Counted from the stretch's first letter, positions 50,051 through 62,712 are shown. The stretch: 64,000 bases of DNA from Blastomyces gilchristii SLH14081 (GCF_000003855.2 NW_003101660.1:681617-745616), one strand, 5' to 3'. Translations and numbers: made by a program. Notes: a model not told the origin generated them from the sequence alone.

Positions 50051-50829
50051 GAAGTTATAGACAGAGTCAGTAACAGTCTTTTTAAAAGTCTTAAAGCTGA
50101 CATCTGAATCTATTACTCTCTCAATGAAAATACTTGCTTACAGAGAGAGACTGTATCACAGTACTACTGCTCTGCAAGTATGAGAAGCATTGATAGACTC
50201 AGAATCTCAGGTCACTGTGATGTCTCTAAAGCTCATGAAGTAAATAAGCTGAAAGATGAAAACTGAGAATCTGCTCTTATAATAAGCAGAGTGTGAGAAC
50301 TCAGATCTGAGAGCTGAGAGACTTATAAGAGTCATCTTTGAATTGTAAGATCTCTCTGAAATCTGAAGAAGATTTATAAAAACTATGATTATCACAGACA
50401 TCATAGATAATATATACTTGAGACTTATATAACTTCAAAGACACAATTCATATATAGCTGTTTACAAGTCAGGTTTATACTTCTGATCAGTGTTAACAGA
50501 CTCACTTACAGAGATAGAATCAGTTAATACTGCAGAGTTAATTAGAGAAGATAAGCTCATTTATATAATGACTTTATAAGTGTCTGAGAATCTCACAGTC
50601 ATGAAAACTGAGCTTCAGATATCAGAGAAATACTGAGATCTTACAGAGATATTCAGCTCAGTAAAGACAGCTGAGCTTTCTTCTCACTGTAAGAAGAATC
50701 TGATAATAGATTTGATAGAAGAGTAGAAACTCTTCTGAGAATCAATCTATAAGCTCTCTTATTATGAGACAGAGGTCTTACAGACCTATATAAAGAAGAA
50801 TCTGAAGAATGACTTTATTCAATCTTCAT

Positions 50830-51350
50830 AAGCCTCTGCAGAAGCCTCTGTGATATTTATAAAGAAGAAGAATAAAGATCTCAGATTATGTGTAGATTAC
50901 TGTAATCTGAACTTCAAGATAATAAAGAGCTACTACTCTCTATCTCTGATTGAGAATGTGATTAACTGTCTTATGAGAGCTGTTATATTCATATAACTGA
51001 ATATAATCAATATATATACATGACTGCAAATACAGTCTGAGAATGAATGAAAGACTGTCTTTAGAACTATACTGAGATTATTTAAATATCTAGTGATGTC
51101 TTTTAATCTGACTAATATCTCTACAGTATTTCAGTCTTTCATTAATAAAATACTTTATATATATCTGAATATCTTTGTAATAATATATCTGAATAATATA
51201 ATAATGTACTTCATGAAGAAGAAAGAATACACTGAGTATGTGTGAAGTGTGTTGAAGATCTTAGATGAGACAGAACTGTATATTAAGCTTATAAAGTGCA
51301 ACTTCAGTATCTGCTGAATTAATTTCCTAGAATATATAATCATCACAGAT
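50830..51350 (+). pseudogene. Degraded reverse transcriptase of element P
   Basis: Ty3/Gypsy RT blocks are readable despite stops: KDLRLCVDYCNLN, SYYSLSLIENVINCL and IYLNNIIMYF, where the catalytic YxDD has become YLNN through G-to-A change. The adjoining RNase H (about 51,640-51,950) shows NYNIHDQKLLIIVKFFYH. Confidence 0.8.
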
Positions 51351-52479
51351 GATATTCAGATGAAATCTTCATAGATTGAGACTATTCTATTATAACTGAA
51401 GTTAACTAGTATTTATAAGATTCAGATCTTTCTGAGCTTTGTGAATTTCTATAGATAATTTATCTTTATATTTGTGAGAATCTTCTTGACTCTTACAGAC
51501 ATGCTGAAGAGTGAAAATAAGAAGAAGTCATTCTATAAATAAAGAATAAAAAGATTATTGAGAAGAGAGAACTGTAAGAACTTTCTTATTTCAGAAGCTT
51601 ATAAGATCTTTACAAGGTTAAAACAGATATTTATAGATATAGTGATGCTATTCTACTTTGATCTCTTACTCTTAATCAGATTAAAGACAGATATTTTCTT
51701 CTTTATAATTTCAGAAATAGTCTCATAACTACAGTTAAATAAGAACTGGGTTTCAGTGATCTTTTTCTTATAAAAGATGTAACTTATGAAGATTAACTAT
51801 AATATTCATGATCAGAAGCTTCTTATAATAGTGAAATTCTTCTATCACTAGTATCACTATTTCAAGAGTCTTATAACAGTGATTACTGTTAAAACTGATT
51901 ATAACAGCTTATAACAGTTTACTTTAACTAAGAAACTCTTACAGTAGCAGATTCACTGAGCTCAGAGACTGAGTAAGTTCTGATTCAAGATAGAATATAT
52001 TAAGAGAACTAAGAACTCAGTAGATGAACTCTCTTACAGATCAGACTATATTAAGAAGATCAGAGCAACAGATATAGAGAGATTAAAGAAGACAGAAAAG
52101 CTTTATAAGATGCTCAGACTGAGTGTTATAAAGAGATTAACTGAAGAATCTCTTAATTTCTCATAAGAGAAGAAGAAAGAGAGAGGAAAGAAGTCTGTAT
52201 AACTACTCTCTATAATACTGAGAGTTAATACTCTGAGAATCTCTGTAAGAATTCTTGAAGAGAGTATCTATAATCTGAAGAGTTTGCAGACTTTGAGAAG
52301 TATTATAAAAGACCTGATATAAGAAAAAACAGAGTATAAGTCTTTATAAGATCTTCTATTCAGATTGTCTGAACTGTAATTAAAGAATGAATATACTCAG
52401 TATATTCAGAAACTGCTTATAGCAGAGATTAATTCTGCAGAAATAAAGAATTGAAGAGACTTAAATAGTCTCTTATAAA

Positions 52480-53330
52480 GAGAGAACTAGATTTATGTAT
52501 CTATGAATGAGTTTCTATATATAGAACTTATTAAAAGATATCATGACTCTTCTCTAGTAAGTCATTTTACAGATACTAGAACTTATGAGTTACTTATAAG
52601 AAAATACTTCTAACTGAAGATGCAAGAACTTGTAAAGAAGATAGTGAATTCTTATACTATTTATCAGAATTCATGAGTAGTGCAGTTCAGATTATATAAA
52701 GAACTTACTTCTCTACTCATTCTATGAAAATCTTGAAAATAGCTAGAAATAAATGCTCTTATAGATCTCTCTGAAAGTAAGAACATATATAATACTTACT
52801 TTGACAGTGTGCTGATGATAGTGAATTACTTTATCAAGATAGCATACTTTATACTCATCTGTAAGAACTTGAAGTTAAAGAATTTAACTTATATCTTCAT
52901 CTGCAATATAATCTGATTGCATGAGTTATCTATGAACATTATCTCAGACAGAGAATTAATCTTTATAAAAGAGTTCTGATCTGATCTGATAACTATACTG
53001 AAGATCTTATAAGATCTAAGTATGACTTTTCATTAATAGACAGATGATCAGATAGAACATCTGATAAGTATATTAAAACAGTATCTGTGATACTTTGTCA
53101 ATTATAATCAGAATGACTGAGTGCATTGATTATTACTTATAGAGTTTATATACAATAACTTAAAACATGTTAGCACAGATAAAACTCTCTTTGAGATGCT
53201 TATTAAGACTTATTCACAGATGATCTTGATGAATCTGTGAGAGTATACTATAGAGTGTGATGATGCTTATAAACAGGCTGAGAGAATTCAGAAGATCTGA
53301 GAGAAAGCCTGTGAATTCTTGAGAAAGGCT
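52480..53330 (+). pseudogene. Degraded integrase of element P
   Basis: Readable blocks include MIVNYFIKIAYFI, ELSMNIISDRELIFIKEF and a TDDQIEHLISILKQYL segment in the place of the conserved TDGQTER region. The catalytic Asp of ISDRE is kept; other core residues and Trp positions are lost to stops. Confidence 0.75.
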
Positions 53331-53589
53331 TAAGAGTATCAGAAGAGATACTATGACTTCAAGCATATTATAAAGAGTTTCAAGAAAGATGATAGAGTCT
53401 GATTAAGTTTAGAAAACATTATTATATAGAGATCTAGTAAGAAGCTGAATCTCTTACAGACAGAGTCTTATAAGATTATGAAGAAAGTTAACTCACAGTT
53501 CTATAGATTGAAACTGTTATCTGAGTTATAGATATATAATGTTTTTCATGTCTCTTTGCTCTGTGAATATAAGAAATTCTTAGAAGAGA

Positions 53590-53800
53590 ATTCTGTGACT
53601 TATCACTCTGTTTATAAAGTACTAGAGAGTGAAAGAGAATATCAGATTAAAGAAATTATTAACTTAGAGAAGTGAGATCATGAGCTCTGATTCAAGGTTC
53701 AGTGATAAGAATATTCTGATAAGATAAATAAGTTTACTTAAGAATTATCTAGATAGATAAGATATCTGCAGAAGCTGAGACATGACTTTCATACTATAAA
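53590..53800 (+). pseudogene. Chromodomain-like C-terminus of element P integrase
   Basis: After the integrase, a segment reads YQIKEIINLEK, then FKVQ, EYSDKINKFT and ELSR, with stop codons exactly where chromodomains carry conserved Trp residues, then RYLQKLRHDFHTINSDKSE. The order (edge strand, FKVQW-like core, F/W-E-L near the end) fits a chromovirus chromodomain. The match is by eye and the domain is broken. Confidence 0.55.
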
Positions 53801-53809
53801 TTCTGATAA

Positions 53810-55655
53810 GTCAGAATAATATAATCTTTACTAAGAATCTGATTATAATAAAGATATTAACACTGTTATTTATAAACTCTAGTTTATAAGATAATAAGTT
53901 TCTACTGAGATGAACAGTCTGTGATATACATAAGAAAAGAAGAAATCATATTCTTATTAAAGCTAAAAAACAAGAAAATAAACAGAGCTGTGAATATAAT
54001 TTGAAGATTAATAAAGAAAAAATAAAGAAAATTCAAACTCATATTCTTATTATCTGTGATACTCAATCTCTTCACAACTATTAATTTTTCTCTTCAAAGA
54101 AGCAGAGAGTATTATATCTGTGATACAGATAATTGTTGTATTTAATATGAAGATCATTAGAAATGCACAGACTTCAGAGAAGCTGAATACCAGAGTGTAT
54201 ACAGTTGTAGCAGAGTCTTGAGAGCTGATTCTCTGCACATGTGATCAGATACTTCTTACAAAACTATGTCTGCTTTTTCAGTTATACTGAAGTATTCAGT
54301 CTGAAAATAATTAAGATACAAAGAGAGAGCTTATCTGCTCAGATCAACTTCTGTTATGAATTCATGACATTTGCATTGTCTTGATTACCTGGATTTTACA
54401 GGTACTCAGAGACTCATCTCTCATTGATAATGAAATTGTGGAAATGCATCACAGCGTGAGAATCATTGATAGAGAATCTAGGCATATTCACATATACCTG
54501 GTCAGAGATTGTGTGAGCAGGGAAGGAATAATTGTAGGCCTGTGAAGCTGTAGAAGATACTGATAACACTGAGAGCTTTGTAAGAACTGTCAGCTAGAAT
54601 CTGTAAGGAATTACTTGTGAGAAGACTTATAGCAAAGAGAGGAACTGTGCTGCTTGAAGTCAGAGACTGATCTGAAGAAGAGATGAAATGAGCCGCTGAC
54701 CTGAAGATCAGGTGTAGTGATGAAACTGAGAGAAGTGAAGACATGATCATGAGCAGCAGCACCTCTGTCTCATCAGCTGATAAAAAGTGATCAGAGAAGT
54801 TACAGAAACACTTATGAGAAGCTCAGTAGCAGTCAGACATTATTATGAAGATATTGAAATTGAAAATTTTTTATTCTTGAGAAGTTCTTGAATTAATACA
54901 CAGATATTGTTAGAAACACTCTCTCTCTATTATCTAAGTGAAAACACTTTATGAATGAATGAGAATACTCACAGTTTATGAGAATGAGAGCTGTTACAGA
55001 AAAAGAGAAAAGAAGATGAGATTCTGTGAACAGATCTGAGATATTTATACTACTCTAGAGAGATTTACTTACACTGTGAGTGATTCTACAGAATAGTCAG
55101 ATCACTCTAGTAAATAAGAGTGATTATAAATTACAGATCTGAATCTTTCTATATAACTATAAAGAGTGATTACAGACTGTAGATATCTTGATTCTACAAT
55201 TCTACAGAGTTGATAAAAGAATGAAAAATTCCTTACAATTCTACAGTGTCAAAGAATAATAATTTATAAGAATAAGTGAAAGATTAACTCATAAATACTT
55301 CTCTTTAATGAGAATAATCTCACAGAGAGTGATTCATCTGTGAGATGAATCTGTGTAATAATCACATAAGAATCTCATGAAAATGATTGAGAGTTAATCA
55401 GAACTCTTCTGTATGAAAGATGTGAGATGAATCTGTGTGATAGTCAGAAAAGAATCTGTAGATTATAAAGAATCTCACAGAATAAGAAACTGAGTAACAG
55501 ACTCTTTTCTCTTCATAGTAATAAGGGATTTTTCCTCACTGAGGTTTTTTATACATATAAAGGGTTTTTAGTGAGTATCACTGTAGTGCTGAGCTAATTC
55601 TATGAAGTCACTCAGTGAAAGGCTTCACAGATGAAGCCTTAGAGAGAGAGAAGTA
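53810..55655 (+). other. Long 3' region of element P with no recognised product
   Basis: About 1.8 kb between the last pol residues and the 3' LTR. It includes an 82-bp tandem unit (GAGATGAATCTGTGT at about 55,342 and again at about 55,424) and ends in a purine tract. The same region is present in H (59,013-60,000 and 55,914-56,303, reverse complement), so it belongs to the family. Short open frames on the opposite strand (54,050-54,238; 54,502-54,762) have no recognised domain. Confidence 0.6.
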
Positions 55656-55913
55656 TGTAAGAAATCTCACTTCTTGCAGATTCTTTATCTCTATTTCTAT
55701 CTCTTATATAATTAATAGAGCTAGTGACTCTTGACTATACACAACTATATAGACTGAAGTTTGTGAATACTATTCATAACTCAGCTTGAATGCTATTATA
55801 CATTTGATCTCTATATTTTATCTTTCTACTGTGAATACTTCTAGTAGTTAACAGTACATATCACGCCAAGCTGCAAACACTCAAATAATTGCCTGTAAGC
55901 ACTTGTTCTTACA
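55656..55913 (+). repeat. 3' LTR of element P (258 bp)
   Basis: Same length and termini as the 5' LTR, same orientation, followed directly by the ATATT duplication. More heavily converted to A/T in its first 95 bases than the 5' LTR, less so in its last part (it keeps CACGCCAAGCTGCAAAC). Confidence 0.9.
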
Positions 55914-56302
55914 ATATTTTTCAATCTGAAGAGTTCTAGTTAATCTATAATTATTTTTTCATGAGATTCTTATGTGACTATCACACAGATTCATTTCACA
56001 GATGAATCACTTTCTATGAAATTACTCTTATCAAAGAGAAGTATTTGTAAGTTAATCTTTCACTTATTCTTATAAATCATCATTCTTTAATACTGTAGAA
56101 TTGTGAGGAATTTTTCATTCTTTCATTAACTTTATAGAATTATAGAATCAAGATATTCACAGTCTGTAATCACTCTTTATAGTTATATAGAAAGATTCAG
56201 ATCTGTAATTTATAATTACTTTTTATTTACTAGAGTAATTTAACTATTCTGTGAGATTACTTATAGTATAAATAAATCTCTCTAGAGTAGTAAAAATATC
56301 TC

Positions 56303-56382
56303 ACCAGCGTGGCTCAGTTGATAAGACTGGTAATCAAGGCCGCACATATTAGAGATGTGTGAGTTCAAATCTCATCACTGAC
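56303..56382 (+). ncRNA. tRNA-like head of the non-LTR unit (pol III A and B boxes)
   Basis: TGGCTCAGTTGAT matches an A box and GAGTTCAAATCTC matches a B box with transitions. A five-pair T stem (GTGAG/CTCAT around TTCAAAT) is intact. The 3' strand CACTGAC would pair with the 5' end (CCAGCG) apart from two positions explained by G-to-A change. A stem CACAT/ATGTG follows the D-arm region. I could not settle the D and anticodon arms, so no amino acid is assigned; this is a tRNA-derived retroposon head, not a working tRNA gene. Confidence 0.6.
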
Positions 56383-58997
56383 ATCTGTCACTTCTTACTC
56401 ATGAAAGCTCTTATATAATAGAGGCTGAGTCTAATTAGTAAGACTTGATATGAAGTAGAACTCTCTACTATAAGTTAAGTCACTAGTTAAGTGAGATTCT
56501 GTGAATACTTATCAGAGCTGATATAAGATATCAATGTCTCACTATTCTACTGTACATCTGTCAAGATTCTAATAATATAGAGTTAAGTCTAATATAGTAG
56601 TTATACACTACTTAAATAAGTCTCTAACTAGAGCTGTCATTGAAGCCTAGCTTTCTCTTAAATACAGAGAATGATTTTGATAATCATCTGACTAGCAGGT
56701 CTAGATATGTATCTAGACTCTAGACAGAGTATTCTGATAGACTAGAGTCTGCAAGCTCACTGTCAAGCTCTAATACTGATAGAGAGAACTGCAGTCATCA
56801 AGTCTATGATTAGTTTCTAATACAGAGTGAGATCATGACAACTAATTAATAGGTCTATAAACATCTAATGAGGCTGAGATCAGCAATCAGAAGCTTGATA
56901 TGTACATTATCAAGTGAGTGATGACAGTCACTAACTATGCCTCTGAAAAATTAGTGACTGGCCTGAGAGAATGGACGCAGTGATCAGTTAATTATAGAGA
57001 GTTAAATGTAATTAGCTTAAGATGCATTGTGCGAGTAGCTAGCATCTGTAGCATCAAGGCAGAGAGACTACTGAATAGTATAATCAGACTATCAAATACT
57101 GAGAGAGATCTATTCTTTCAGACTATGAGACAGTTATACATAGTCTGTATTATCTCAGTAGCTGATTATAAAGTTCAAGTTTAATGAAATAATCAAGATA
57201 ACTTCACTGAATTCTTTCAAAGTCTATAAAACAGAGCTTTGAGAAGAATTCTGAGAGTATTCAAATCATCTTCTATTAAAGTAATGAAAATTAAAGCTTC
57301 AATTTCATCTTCTACTATCTGATTTAAAAAGGCCTGTATAAACTATGCTCTGAGAGTTATGAAGATGAGCTTAAATTATATAATCAGAGAAAGAGTCTCT
57401 TCTTCATTTTCATCAGTTAACTTAGAAAATGAACTGAATTGAAATAGATTTCTTGATTGAAATGAGAATAATGCTTTAAAGAAAATGCTCTCTCAACTGT
57501 ATAGACTATGTTCACTTATTAAGAATCAATTTTCTTCATTAAATGTTGAGAAAATTGATCATAAGAAGATATCTCTCTGAAGAGAAAAGCTTGAATCTCT
57601 CATAGACTTATAAATAAGTAAACTATTTAAAGAGAGAGAATATAAACAGCATTTGAAAAAGATCTCTATAATTAATATAAAAGACTCTATTCTGATTTAC
57701 TCAGATAACTCAAAAAATAAGAATTTAAATAGATTAGACACAGACATTGCTTATACTGAAGATAATATTAATTTTATCTCAGATTTCTGAAATTTAGACT
57801 GTGAATCTGAAGTCTTTGATGCTGAACTATTTATAATAGTAAAAGCTTTCAAACTCATTGAAATAAAATCTTATAAAAGAGAAAATAGTTTGAAAGAGAT
57901 ATGAATATTCTCTAATAATCAAGCTGCTTTGAAAAGACTTAGAAATAGTCAGATTTGTAATAATCAAATGAATCTTGAACTGATTTTAAACTCTGTTTTG
58001 AAAATTCAAAAGAGAAGAACATTAAAACTGATAATTCATCTATATTGAGTTTCTGCTCATATGAATATTCATGATAATGAATTAGCTGATTCAGCTGTAA
58101 AATAGAGTTCAGAATCAAGCAGATCTATTCAAAAAACTGTATTCTGATCTTTCATAAAGAGAAAGATAAAAGAATCTTGTTTAAATAAGTGAAATAAAAG
58201 CTGATAGAAAAAAAAGAAGAGCATACATTATTCAAGATTTGAGATAAAATCAAAGTGAAAATCTTGTTTAATTAAATGTAAAAAGAAAATATTCTCATCT
58301 ATAATTCAGCTGAAACTAGAATATAATTATTTTAAATTCTATATACAAAGATTTAATGATAGATTTGATTCAACAGAGTGCTCATTCTGCAATACAAATG
58401 AAAATCCTGAGTATATTGTAATACATTGTGTATTATACAATAGTCTCAGAGTCAGATTAAAGAAGAAGTATCATTTAAATCAATTAAATATGAGGTTCTT
58501 ATTCTCAACTGAGACAGGAATTAAATACTTAATAGACTTTCTATTAGAAACTCAAGCAGCTATAAGAAAATGACTGAATTCAGAAGTATCTGAATATTAA
58601 GAGATGGAAATTGATTAGATATAGTCTGTTAAAACAGCTATACACTATCTTTTAATAATTTTATTTTGTTATAGTCTCTCTTTACTGTACTTGTTTCTTT
58701 CTGTTCTTTTTTATCTATCTATTTAATGTGTCTATCTTTAAGACTATGTTTTCTTTTCCTTTGTCATGATATTCTCAAATGATTTCAAAGTATCAGAAGG
58801 TGTTGAAATACTGCAATTTGTTAACAGTTTTTATATTCTGAGCTGAAATTTTCTGATTTTGCATATCTGAAATTGATAAATGTATAATAGTTGACTCTAT
58901 AGATATAGGAAAAACCCTAAGAACTAAAGGTTCTCAGGTAGATGTCATAGTCTCTGACTGTATACATCTATAATTGAAGAATAATAATAATAATAAT
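56304..58997 (+). mobile_element. Non-LTR retrotransposon unit: tRNA-like head joined to a LINE ORF2 3' end, with TAA tail
   Basis: Flanked by a 15-bp duplication, AGTAAAAATATCTCA (56,289-56,303) and AGTATAAATATCTCA (58,998-59,012), one mismatch; the uninterrupted target is readable in P (reverse complement near 55,045). The insert starts with a tRNA-like sequence, continues with about 640 bases of unassigned AT-rich DNA, then from about 57,020 encodes a degraded ORF2 C-terminus: end of RT, RNase H and a CxxC...HC knuckle. It ends in (TAA)n at 58,978-58,997. At 2.7 kb it lacks endonuclease and most of RT, so it is non-autonomous, yet both ends moved as one unit. Confidence 0.82.
57020..58610 (+). 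pseudogene. Degraded LINE ORF2 C-terminus with RNase H (Tad/I-like)
   Basis: Readable with stops: RLLNSIIRLSNTERDLFFQ, MRQLYIVCIISVADY, NRALRRILRVFKSS (typical of the segment after the RT core in Tad-type elements), RNase H with IYSDNS, VFDAELFIIVKAF, IFSNNQAAL and HDNELAD, and a terminal knuckle CSFCNTNENPEYIVIHC. RNase H within ORF2 and a triplet-repeat tail fit I/Tad-type LINEs. Confidence 0.75.
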
Positions 58998-61900
58998 AGT
59001 ATAAATATCTCAGATCTGTTTATAAAATCTTATCTTCTTTTCTCTTTTTCTGTAATAGCTTTCATTCTTATAACTGTGAGTATTCTCATTCATCTATGAA
59101 GTGTTTTCACTCAGATGATAGAGAGAGAGTGTTTCTGACAATATTAACATATTGATTCAAGAACTTCTCAAGAATAAAAATTTTTTCAATTTTAATATCT
59201 TTATAAATAATATCTGATCATTATTAAGCTTCTTATAAGTATTTTCATAACTCTTCTAATTACTTTTTACTAGCTGATAAAGTAGAGATATTATCATTCA
59301 TAATAGTATCTTTATTCTTCTCAGCTCTGTCACTGCATCTGATCTTCAAATCAGTAGTTAATTCTGTATCTCTCTCAGATCAGTCTCTGACTTTAAGTAG
59401 TACAGTCTCACTCTTTACTGTAAGTCTCTCTGTAAGTAATTTCTTACAGACTCTAGCTAACAGTTTCTATAAAGCTTCTGATACTGTCAGTGCTCTCTGC
59501 AGTCTCACAGATCTATAATCACTCTCTCTCTATCTGCACAATCTCTGATCAGATATATATAAATATGTTTAAATTCTCTATCAACAGTTTTTGCACTGCA
59601 GCACATTTTCACAATCTTATTATTAATAAGAGATGAGTCTCTGAGTACTTACAAAATCTGAGTAATTAAGACAATATAACTACTATGAATTTATGATAAG
59701 AGTTAATCTGAATAGATGAGCTCTCTCTCTGTGTTCTAATTGTTTTCAGACTGAATACTTCAGCATAACCGAAGAAGTGAACACAGCTTTATAAGAGATA
59801 TCTGATTATATGTACAGATAATCAGTTCTCAAGACTCTGCTACAACTGTATGTATTCTGATATTCAGCTTCTCTGAAGTCTGTGCATTTCTGACAGTTTT
59901 TATATTAAATATAACAATTGTCTGTACTGTAGATATAATACTCTCTGCTTCTTTAAAAAGAGAAATTGATAGTTACAGAGAGATTGAATGTTATAAGTAT
60001 TAAGAATATAAGTATAAGTTTTCTTTATTTTTTCTTTATTAATCTCTAAATTATGTTCACAGCTCTGTTTTTATTTTCTTTATTTTTTAGCTTTAAATGA
60101 GAATATGATTTCTTCTTCTCTTTATATATACTACAGACTGTTCATCTCAGTAGAAACTCATCATTTTATAGACTAGAATTTATAAATAATAGTGTTAATA
60201 TCTTTATCACAATCAGATTCTTAATGAAGATTATATTATTCTGACTTATCAGAATTCACAGTATAAAAGTCATATCTCAGCTTCTACAGATATCTTATCT
60301 GTCTGAATAATTCTTAAGTAAACTTATTTATCTTATCAGAATACTCTTATCACTGAATCTTGAATCAGAGCTTGTAATCTCACTTCTCTGAGTTAATAAT
60401 CTCTTTAATCTAGTATTCTCTTTCACTCTCTAGTACTTTGTAAACAGAGTAATAAGTCACAGAGTTCTCTTCTGAGAATTTCTGATATTTATAAAGTAAA
60501 GAGATATAAAAAATATTATATATCTATAACTCAGATAACAGTTTTAATCTGTAAAACTATAAACTAACTTTCTTTATAATTTTATAAGACTCTGTCTATA
60601 AGAGATTCAGCTTCTTACTAGATCTTTATATAATAATATTTTCTAGACTTAGTTAGACTCTATCATCTTTCTTAAAACTTTTTATAATATACTTAAAGTC
60701 ATAGTATCTCTTCTGATACTCTTAAGTCTTTCTCAAGAATTTATAAGCTTTCTTCTGAATATTCTGAATTTTCTCAGTCTATTCACAGATATTATCACAC
60801 TCTATAGTATACTCTTATAAGTTTATCAAGATTATTCATAGATAAGTCTCAGTGAGTATCTCAAAGATGGTTTTATCTGTATTAACATGCTTTAAGTTAT
60901 TATAAATGAACTCTGTGAGTAATAATTAATACACTCAGTTATTCTGATTGTAATTAACAAAGTATCACAGATACTGTTTTAATATACTCATCAGATATTC
61001 TGTTTAATTATCTATCTATTAATAAAAAGCTATGCTTAGATCTTATAAGATCTTTAGTATAGTTATCAGATCAAACTAGAACTTTCTTATAAAGATTAAT
61101 TCTCTATCTGAGACAATATTTATAAATAACTCATGCAATTAGATTACATTGCAGATAAAGATATAAGTCAAATTCTTTAACTTTAAGTTCTTATAGATAA
61201 GTATAAAGTGTGTTATCTTAATAAAGTGATCTACTATCATCAGCACACTGTTAAAACAGATACTATATATATTCTTCCTTTCAGAGAGACTTATAAGAGT
61301 GTTTATTTCTAGCTATTCTCAAGATTTCTGTAGAATGAGTAGAGAAGTAAGTTCTTTATATAATCTGAACTGTACTACTTATGAATTCTGATAAATAGTA
61401 TAAGAATTCACTATCTTCTTTATAAGTTCTTACATCTTCAGTCAGAAGTATTTTCTTATAAGTAATTCATAAGTTCTAGTATCTGTAAAATGATCTGTTA
61501 GAGAAGAGTCATGATATCTTTTAATAAGTTCTACTTATAGAAACTTATTCATAGATATATAACTTCAGCTCTCTCTTTATAAGAGATTATTTAAGTCTCT
61601 TTAACTCTTTATTTCTGGAGAATTGATCTCTGCTGAGAGCAGTTTCTAAATATACTGAGTATATTTATTCTTCAGTTATAGTTTAAACAATCTGAATAAA
61701 AGATCTTATAAAGACTTATACTCTGTTTCTTCTTACATCAGATCTTTCACAGTACTTCTCAAAGTCTGTAAATTCTTCAGATTATAGATACTCTCTTTAA
61801 GAATTCTTATAGAGATTCTCAGAGTGTTAACTCTTAGTATTATAGAAAGTAGTTATACAGACTTCTTCTCTCTCTTCTCTCTCTTCTCTTGTAGAGAATT

Positions 61901-62712
61901 AAGAGACTCTTCAGTTAATTTCTTTATAACACTCAGTCTGAGTATTCTGTAAAGCTTTTCTGTCTTTTCTAGTCTCTCTGTATCTATTATTCTGATCTTC
62001 TTAATATAGTCAGGCTTGTGAGAGAGTCTGTCTACTGAGTTCTTGATTTTCTTAATATACTCTATCTTGAATTAGAACTTACTCAGTCTCTGAGTTCAGT
62101 AGATCTGCTATTATAAGAGTTTCTTAATTAAAGTAAACTGTTATAAGCTGTTATAATCAGTTCTAATAGTAATTACTGTTATAAGGCTCTTAAAGTAGTG
62201 ATACTAGTGATGAAAGAATTTCATTATTATTAGAAGCTTCTGATTATAAATACTATAGTTGATCTTCACAGATTATATCTTCTGTGAGAAAAAGATCACT
62301 GAAACTCAGTTCTTATTTAACTGTAGTTATAAGACTATTTTTGAAATTATAAAAAAGAAGATATTTATCTTCAATCTGATTAAGAGTAAGAAATCAAAGT
62401 AAAATAGTATCACTGTGTCTGTAAATATCTATTTCAATCTTATAAAGATCTTATAAGCTTCTGAGATAAGAAAGTTCTTACAGCTCTCTCTTCTTAACAC
62501 TCTTTTCATTCTTTATTTATAGAATAACTTTTTCTTATTTTCACTCTTTAGTATATCTGTAAGAGTTAAGAAGATTCTCATGAATGTAAAGATAAACTGT
62601 CTATAGAAATTCACAAAGCTCAGAAAGATCTGAATCTTATAAATACTAGTTAGCTTCAGTCATGATAGAATAGTCTTAATCTGTGAGAGTTTCATCTGAA
62701 TATCATCTACAG

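Larger units (their letters stand above)
48667..55913 (+). mobile_element. Element P: complete but dead Gypsy chromovirus-like LTR retrotransposon (7,247 bp)
   Basis: Bounded by two 258-bp LTRs (TGTAAGAA...TTCTTACA) and a 5-bp duplication ATATT at 48,662-48,666 and 55,914-55,918. It sits inside H, the same family in the opposite orientation. Internal order on the plus strand: Gag-like region (about 49,100-50,050, with a degraded zinc knuckle near 49,980), RT, RNase H, integrase, a chromodomain-like segment, then about 1.8 kb without a recognised product and a purine tract AGAGAGAGAGAAG just before the 3' LTR. No obvious tRNA primer-binding site follows the 5' LTR. Stops, mostly TGA/TAG where family members have Trp, Arg or Gln, occur throughout. 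Confidence 0.9.

Noticed and set aside
50207..51346. Short minus-strand frames opposite P's pol
   Set aside because: Plus-strand RT blocks are recognisable here, so these are shadows.
54502..54762. Minus-strand frame of 86 codons in element P, considered as an antisense gene
   Set aside because: No recognised domain; it lies in mutated transposon DNA where chance frames are expected. Kept only as part of the 3'-region finding.
56303..56382. A functional tRNA gene
   Set aside because: A and B boxes are present, but the D and anticodon arms cannot be folded convincingly and the sequence sits at the end of a transposed unit with its own duplication.
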